This document shows positions 57,557 through 64,000 of a stretch of 64,000 bases of DNA, in pieces. Below the pieces are notes generated by a model. The model saw only the letters and a program-made list of their open reading frames with translations, was not told the DNA's origin and did no database searches. Made by a program: the position numbers and the translations under genes. The stretch is from positions 52,388,648 through 52,452,647 of the forward strand of contig CM061070.1 in NCBI GenBank assembly GCA_030762895.1, in the 5' to 3' direction. Numbering within the stretch: position 1 is the stretch's first letter; each line of letters begins with the position of its first letter. The DNA comes from Sophora flavescens (Eukaryota; Streptophyta; Magnoliopsida; Fabales; Fabaceae).

Positions 57557-58330
57557 CTGACTCGCATCAATAACAACCTAATGCCTCAACCTTCCCTTAT
57601 AGCCTAAACACATATTCTATGTCACCACTCATCTATGAAATGATTAATTCCGGCTAGGCACCTCTAAGTCACCATATTTCTCACACCCAAACCAACAACA
57701 CCTGAACTATACATATCTTCGCTTAAGAATCAACTAAGCACCATATTAAAAACCAGGCAGATCATACATAACACAGTATCAGGAAATATTCAAACACCAA
57801 AAATATTACGTCACATGCAATGGAATACCTCAACCAGCATATCAAAGTAAATTCAATAACATAAAGTCAGACATCATCAAATACTTAAAATCAATCTAAT
57901 GTTGATAAACCTACAATCCCCGAATCACCATTGGTTTTACAGAAAAGGTTTCCAATGCGATTTTGGTCTTGTCAATTACTCGACTACTAGTAGGGTTTAG
58001 GTCGCCCTACACAATTATTATATAATATACTACTTATCGATTCCGACGATAGAATAATCCTTTCCCCCACCTAAGTTAACACCGGAAACACGCAGTCGAC
58101 GATCCTCGTTATCACGCCACAAGTTACCAAATCCACCTTCAACCAAATCAACATACAAATATTTTAATCAAACAAATCCAACAGTGGCCATATGGTGCTA
58201 CGTTCGACCAACTCATCAAAATAAGGCTAGGGTTATTTTCTTGATCCAATCTTTTAGATACTAGTTCCTAGAGTTTTAACTAACATAACATGTTAAATAC
58301 ACATATTTATCGATAGTTAGGAACATGACG
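56353..58330 (-). mobile_element. Reverse gypsy LTR between LINE-2 and LINE-3
   Basis: Aligns backward with the solo LTR 6368-9593 from its AAGCGTGCGA region to the GGTGGTGTTAACACC region. The terminal GTGTCTCA and the U3 part are missing. It has frame B at 56635-56739, a three-unit array at 56994-57315, and a TA tract at 57487-57555. Confidence 0.8.
56994..57315 (-). repeat. Three-unit tandem array, 96-119 bp
   Basis: Units start AACTCGGTGCGCCC at about 56994, 57113 and 57209. Each contains ATTCCCTAATCTCTAATAGG and GCACAGTGTGCCACTA or close variants. Confidence 0.85.
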
Positions 58331-58412
58331 GCTCTCTGCTAGGGTTTGACTTTGCATGCTTGCATGATCATGGAGGCACGTGAATCCGTGATTCCATGGA
58401 AATTTCTCAATG

Positions 58413-58426
58413 CCCCCCCCCCCCCC
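58413..58426. repeat. C14 homopolymer
   Basis: A run of 14 C just before LINE-3 ORF1. Real length is uncertain because such runs are error-prone. Confidence 0.8.
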
Positions 58427-58464
58427 TCCTTCCTTGGCATCCGCAGATAACACTGATCAGCCTG

Positions 58465-59736
58465 GTCGCAAGAGCTTTGCACAGGCAGTCCAAAACTCTC
58501 ATGACATAGCACTGAGTTAACTACCTCATCCTTGTAAAAAAGGAGCTGCAATTTCAATCAAGATCTCTGAATAAGAATACAAGATTGGTCTGGCTAGTGG
58601 CAAAAATTGTTTACATGGAAGATTACTTATTGCTAAAGGCAATCAGCCGATCAAGGTCAATGATCTGAGATCAAAACTCTCATCTATTTGGAAGCCATCG
58701 CAGCAATGACGCATGACCCCTCTAGGGAAGGGGTATTTTGAGTTTTACGTCTCTTCTCAGGAGGATCTTAGGCGAAATTGGGCCTCGGGAACTTGGAATC
58801 TTCAGCCAGGAATCCTAAGATTAACACAATGGACTCCGGAATTCAATCCTAACAAGCAAAAACAGACTCATGTACAATGTTCGGTTAGGATTTATGATCT
58901 TCCACAAGAGTACTGGAGACCCAAAATTTTGTTTGAAATTGCCAATGGTATTGGCACCCCAATTTCTCTTGATGATGCTACAAGAACTAGAGTATTGGGG
59001 CACTTTGCTAAGGTACTGATAGAGATTGATCATTGTGCGCATTGAATATGAAAAACTGCCTCTATTTTGTGATTTTTGCCAAGCAATAGGTCATGAGGCT
59101 GCTAATTGCAATCTAAAGAAAGGATATTCTAAACCAAATGTCTCGAGACATAAAAAAGAGAACACGGTTTATGTTCCAAAAAATAAAGTTACAGAGAATA
59201 CAACAGTTGCAGATAACTTGCAGCAGAAGGAAGATGCCTTGCCTCCTAAGGATGCTGCAGTTGTTAGGAATGTTGTGCAGCAACCAATTATGATTGATGA
59301 TCCTACTAAAGAGGCTGAAAAGCAGACTCAACCACATGATGATATTGTGGCAGGTGAAGTTTATAATTCGGCTAATGAATCAGTGGAAGATTCTGTTTAT
59401 GATGACTCCCTTCATCCTAAGTCCCCTAATGCTTCGAGCCAAAGGCTGCAGGATTTTCCATACCATGTTTCTGAGACAGTTATGGACTCTCCAATAACCG
59501 AGAATAGAGAAAACTCTCTAAGACAACATTCTGTTTCTGCTAATGTTCAGGAAATTGTCCCTCAAGTAATAGAGAATTTTCCTGAGCAAGTGAAAAAGGA
59601 CATCAGGGTCTTGTCTAAATTTTGGTGTGATGGCACTGAGGATGGTGAAGATCAAGATAATGGGGAACCTGTTAATACTCCAGAAGCAGGATTCACCACA
59701 GTTCTTTCAAAAGGCTCAGAAAAAGAAGCTAAATAA
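58465..59736 (+). pseudogene. LINE-3 ORF1 (RNA-binding, DUF4283 and zinc knuckle)
   Basis: Fragments GRKSFAQAVQNSHD, several stops, LIAKGNQPIKVNDLRSKLSS, then an open stretch KGYFEFYVSSQEDLRRNWAS, RLTQWTPEFNPNKQKQTHVQ, IYDLPQEYWRPKILFEIANG. This is the DUF4283 fold of plant LINE ORF1. One base shift near 59040 leads to IEYEKLPLFCDFCQAIGHEA with an intact knuckle CDFCQAIGHEAANC, and a long acidic low-complexity tail ending at 59736. It would coat LINE RNA. Damaged at the front. Confidence 0.85.
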
Positions 59737-59808
59737 GCAGAAAAATCAAGCTGTCAAACAGGCTGCTCACAATGCCCGAGCAAGGGTTGGACCAAAATAA
59801 TTTGCATA

Positions 59809-62090
59809 ATGAAAGTTCTATACTGGAATGCAAGGGGAGTAGGAAACCTTGATACTAAGTTGGTCCTTAAGAAGCTTATTGTCTCTCATAAGCCAGATTT
59901 CATCTTCATCTCAGAACCTTGGATAAGGCCAGATCAATTCCCTGCCAGATTTTGGGAGAATCTGCACCTAAAGGTCTTTGCTGTCAACAACAGGAATCAA
60001 CTGAATCCTAACCTTTGGTGTGCTTGTTCAGCTGTCTATGATTATGTCACATATGTTGCTAGAAGACAGCTTTGGAATGATTTAACTTCTTTACAGCAGA
60101 ATGTTTCAGGTCCTTGGTGTTACATAGGGGACTTCAATGTAGTTCTTGGATCTCATGAGCAAAAAGGAAAAGGCCTCCCTCTTAGAATTGCTACTGAGGA
60201 GTTCAAAGCTTGGACTGAAAATGGGAATCTAACTCATATTCTCACCCGAGGAGCACAATACAGTTGGTCTAATGGTAGAAGAGGAAATGCCTTAACTGAA
60301 AAAATGTTAGATAGAGCAATTGGTAATGATTCTTTTATTGATAATTGGAGAAGCATTACTTGCTGCACTCTTACAAGATCTAAATCAGATCATTACCCTT
60401 TTATGCTAAATCTTCAAAAAGATGAGGTGTAATACAGATCTTTTAAGTTCCTCCGAATGTGGTCTGGTCATAACGATTTTTATGCATTGATTTCTGAGTC
60501 TTGAAAGTAGCAGGTGGTAGGATGTCCTATGTGCATTTTGTCCCAGAAGCTTAAAGCAGTGAAACAGGTTCTTAAAGTCTGGAATAGAGAGAAGTTTGGC
60601 AATCTTCAATTACAGGTTGAGCAGGCTATGCAAGAGGTTGATAATGTGCAGGAACAAATGGACAATATTGGCTATTCAGATGAGTTGTTTGCAAAGGAAA
60701 AACATGCTCAGTCCAATCCGCAGCAAGCTTTGCACTTCCAAGAGCAGTTTTGGATGGAAAAATATAGAGTGAATTGGCATTTGTATGGTGACAGAAACAC
60801 CTCCTTTTTTCACAAAGTCACTAAAGTGAGGAATGCTACAAAAAAGATCTCTATGCTCAGGAAAGGGGACATGATTTTGGATAAGATTACTGATATTGAG
60901 GATCATGTTTTGGAATTCTATAAGGAGTAATTTGCTTCAGAAAATAACTGCACAAAAAATTATATAATTGACCAAGCTATCAGGCATGAAGTTTCTTTGG
61001 AAGACAACATCATGCTTACAAGTTTGCCATCTATTGAAGAAGTGAAGAATGTTGTTTTTTCAATCAATGCAAATGGTGCTCCTGGTCCAGATGGATTCGG
61101 TGGTTTCTTTTACCAAAATTATTGGGATATAATTGGTGTAGATGTTTTCAATGATGTTCTACAATTTTTTAGACAAGGTTGGCTCCTTCCAAACATGAAT
61201 TCCAACCTTGTAGTGTTGATCCCAAAATTTCGAGGAACTAACAGAATAGAGCAGTTCAGGCCAATTGCTCTTGCGAACTAACAATTCAAGATTATCACTA
61301 AGGTAATTGCAGATAGATTGTCCTTAGTGGCTCCTAAAGTCATCTCAAGTCAGCAAAGGGGTTTCATTAGAGGTAGACAGATTACTGATTGCATTTGCAC
61401 TGCTTCTGAAGCCATAAACATATTGGACAAGAAAGTGTTTGGAGGAAACTTAGCTCTAAATATTGATATCAAAAAAGCCTTCGATACAATTGATTGGAAC
61501 TTTCTCCTAAAAGTTCTTAATTCCTTTGGTTTTGATCCTGTGTTTTGCAATTGGGTGAAGGTAATTCTGCAATCTGCTAAACTCTCTCTCTCTCTCTGTC
61601 AATGGTCATTCTATAGGCTACTTTCAGTGCAAGAGAGGGGTTAGGCAGGGAGATCCCCTCTCCCATCTCTTATTTTGTTTAGCAGAAGATGTTCTAAGTA
61701 GAGGGATATCTTTGTTGGTTGAGCAAGGGAAGCTAACTCCAATGGCAGGCCCTAGGGTTTATGATACTCCTAGTCATGTTCTTTATGCGGATGGCATTAT
61801 GATTTTTTGCAGGGGGACTAAGCACAATCTGATAAATCTGAAACATCTATTTACTTTATATGGTGCAGCATCGGGTCAAATGGCCAGCCTTCAGAAATCT
61901 AAGTTTTTTACAGGTGCAATTCCATCAATCAGGATAGCTAACACAGCTGAGTTACTGGGATTTAAAGTCGGTCATATACCTATTACGTATCTTGGGGTGC
62001 CTCTTTTCAAGGGGAAACCAAGAAGAGTTCATCTTCAACCATTGGTGGATAGAGTGAAAATCAAATTATCTGGTTGGAAAGGAGCCATGC
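59809..62090 (+). pseudogene. LINE-3 ORF2 (endonuclease and reverse transcriptase)
   Basis: ATG at 59809 starts the AP-type endonuclease: MKVLYWNARGVGN, FIFISEPWIRPD, YIGDFNVVLGSHEQKG, SKSDHYPFML. About 20-25 residues are missing in frame after NPNLWCACS. A TAA near 60430 and a stop near 60505 follow. RT pieces: NANGAPGPDGFGG, NLVVLIPKF, a stop after IALAN, QQRGFIRGRQITDC, IDIKKAFDTIDW. A CT repeat at 61585-61597 causes a frameshift before the CKRGVRQGDPL region. The catalytic box reads YADGIMIF where YADD is expected. It breaks at GWKGAML, where the reverse element at 62091 is inserted. Confidence 0.9.
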
Positions 62091-63035
62091 TGATATGATC
62101 CAAAAAAGGATCATGTAAATTTTCGGATCTATCCTTGAGTGACAACAAAAATTATAGAAGAAGATGAAATACAAAATTGGATAAGATGAGAAATGGGAGG
62201 TAGGCGCCACAAATCCAAGTGGATTTGATAAGCCAATGTGAGGTTCGCCACAAGAATCTTGGATTATTGATAAGAACAAGGATGGCTCAACCAAGAACCA
62301 AAGAGAACAAAATTCTCACAAAATGGATTTCAATGGCCAAATTCAACATCCAAGTTTTTTTTTATTCATGTTCTAGATGCATACATATAGGAAAATGGGG
62401 TGCATAGAATATGCTTACAAAATTGTCATCTTAATGTGACTAATTCCCCATAAAACAATAATTAATCCACTAAGTGACTAATTAAAACAACTAATGAAAA
62501 CTAAGTGGATAATAAAAGTGGTTCATGACTAAAAAGGAGTTTCCTAGGCATGCAAGCCAAAGGTTGCCCTCCCAATTAACATGTGCACCATCCACACAAG
62601 CATAATTAACATGTGTACCGTCCACACAAACATAATTAACATGTGCATCGTCCAAAATTTATTACACTTTTATTGAATTAAAATAAACTAGAAAATACTA
62701 CTTTAGAGAAGTGGGCTTCCAAGCCATCATGGGTCTTCAAGTTGGATGAGAAAAGTGACCAATTTGGGCTCCACTCCATCAAGACTTGAATTTGGGCTTG
62801 CTTCAATTAAAGTTGTCACCCTTTTCATAATGATATAAGCTGAATCTGGTCAAGAGGCTTGAAATACGATTTGTAAATAATTTCCTTAGATTTCTAATGC
62901 ACCAAAGAACGTATCAATCGGAGATTTGTAGCTCAAGATACAACCCAAACAAGAATACGGGTTCATCACAAATGAAAATAAATTTTCATCAAAACTAATT
63001 TGGCCTTAAATTGGAATCATTCTTGGTTTGCATCA
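62091..63035 (-). mobile_element. Reverse LTR, family C copy 2
   Basis: Bounded by TGATATGATCC and GGTTTGCATCA. The minus-strand order is gag-like ORF, polypurine tract TCAAGAGGGAGGGAA (63036-63050), then this LTR as the 3' LTR. It interrupts LINE-3 ORF2. A CATCCACACAAGCATAATTAACATGTG-type 30-base unit repeats at 62575-62660. No coding sequence. Confidence 0.8.
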
Positions 63036-63050
63036 TTCCCTCCCTCTTGA

Positions 63051-64000
63051 AGAGAATTCGACCTCAAATTTATTGCCTTTGGGAATCGCCTTCATCCTCC
63101 AGGTTCAAACACAACTCTTTTGAATCCATGGGGCACCTCTCTTGAAATTACTTCTTCAACTTCCTTGAAAATAGAATCATCACCTCTAGGAAAAGATAGG
63201 AATATCACCTTGATTTCTATTACAATTAGACTCTCAATTTTTTTTCAACCTCTGCCTCACTCTTTTGTTGTTGCTCTTTTCTTTTTGTGGTTTGGCCTTC
63301 ACTATTCTTTTCTTCGAGACCTAGGGGAGAAATGTTAGATAAATGACCCAAAGTAGAAGAATCCCAACATTTGTATCCACAAGCTAATCTAGAAGAAGGT
63401 ATTAGGGTAATGGATTGCCATGACTTCCCAAGTGGATTTGAGGACTTATTTTCGGCTTTAGGGGGAAGCCATTCTCTAGTTGTCTTCATCTCCTTATTTT
63501 CCTCTTGCAATTTAACTCCAATTGATACTTTGCATTCTTCCTTGGGAATTTCATTTTCAATTTCCTTGAATGGCTTGCAAGATTCCTTTGGAATCACATC
63601 TTCAATTTCAATGAATGTCTTGCAAGCTTCCTTTGGAGGAACCCACTCAACTTCCTTCAAAAGAGAATCAACACAACTAGGCAAAGAATTAGGAATAGCA
63701 TCAAAACAAACATTCAAGTTTGTTTCTTTCACCTCACTTTCTTTTTTTTGCTCTCATCTTTTCTTCAACCATTTTCTTCCAACATGCTTCATTTTCAGAA
63801 ATTTGTTTTTTCATTCTCTCCTCTTTTCTCTTCCTTTTTTCGCACTCTTTATTCTCATTTTCAATTTCTCTATCGCATCCCCCATATCTCCTTCCTCCAT
63901 GCCTCCTCCTTTTTATTTCTACTAGCTTGTCAAGAGTCACAGTGAACTTCTCCATGCTTCTTTGAAATCTTTCCATTTCAAGGAATAGTGTTGACATGAT
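63051..64000 (-). pseudogene. Non-autonomous gypsy-like element ORF, partial
   Basis: On the minus strand from the window edge: FLEMERFQRSMEKFTVTLDK, a very Lys/Glu/Arg-rich helix (63734-63997), a frame change in an A-rich run, then 168 codons with a repeated unit (VEWVPPKEACKTFIEIE, VIPKESCKPFKEIE, EIPKEECK), REWLPPKAENKSSNPLGKSW and SSRLACGYKCWDSSTLGHLS. After a stop it resumes FKEVEEVISREVPHGFKRVV and ends INLRSNSLQEGGNDAN, the C-terminal wording of Ty3/gypsy polyproteins, right at the polypurine tract. There is no room for pol between ORF and tract, so I infer a large-derivative non-autonomous element. The 5' part is outside the window. Confidence 0.62.

Overview
The window is nuclear DNA from a flowering plant. 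It is an AT-rich, repeat-filled intergenic region made almost wholly of retrotransposons inserted into one another. Two Sirevirus-type Ty1/copia elements, several Ty3/gypsy elements with very long LTRs, plant L1-type LINEs with an RNase H tail, and a 5S-carrying Cassandra TRIM all point to an angiosperm. A legume is plausible, because Sirevirus LTRs full of ATCGATTA palindromes look legume-like to me, but that is inference. I find no intact host gene. The only host-gene relic is a broken P4-ATPase (ALA2-like) fragment at 320-850.

Layout. 1-3709: P4-ATPase relic, simple repeats, an old LTR-like stretch and a reverse LTR copy (family C). 3710-19300: Gypsy-1 (+), decayed. It is interrupted in gag by a 3.2 kb solo LTR (6368-9593, duplicated site GGCAG) and, in the zinc knuckle, by a reverse gypsy element N1 (9788-15436, site GGGGA). 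N1 itself carries a complete Cassandra TRIM (11655-12540, site CATTA). 19301-21733: two further gypsy LTR fragments. 21734-51638: Copia-1 (+, Sirevirus), whose gag is split by Copia-2 (reverse, 23586-48609, site TAACA). Copia-2 in turn holds a split gypsy LTR (family B, 23620-25584 and 33926-34832) that contains Gypsy-2 (25585-33925), plus a reverse copia-derived insert (41570-45155, site CAACC). 51639-62090: three LINE pieces with a reverse gypsy LTR between them. 62091-64000: a reverse non-autonomous gypsy-like element with an odd ORF, running off the window end.

Insertion order can be read from the nesting: LINE-1, then Copia-1, then Copia-2, then LTR-B, then Gypsy-2; and separately Gypsy-1, then N1, then Cassandra. 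Nearly all element genes carry stops, frameshifts or lost catalytic residues. The best preserved coding stretches are the 411-codon third ORF of Copia-2 (38098-39333), the integrase of Gypsy-2 (29954-31210) and the RNase H of LINE-1 (52533-53267).

Most unusual signals. First, an ORF inside a gypsy LTR is shared at protein level by two diverged LTRs (4532-4849 and 20837-21421). Second, arrays of small hairpins in the LTR-B/Gypsy-2 LTRs have changing but self-complementary 6-bp stems around a constant 10-nt loop. Third, family-specific palindrome arrays lie just upstream of the likely TATA box in several unrelated LTR families.
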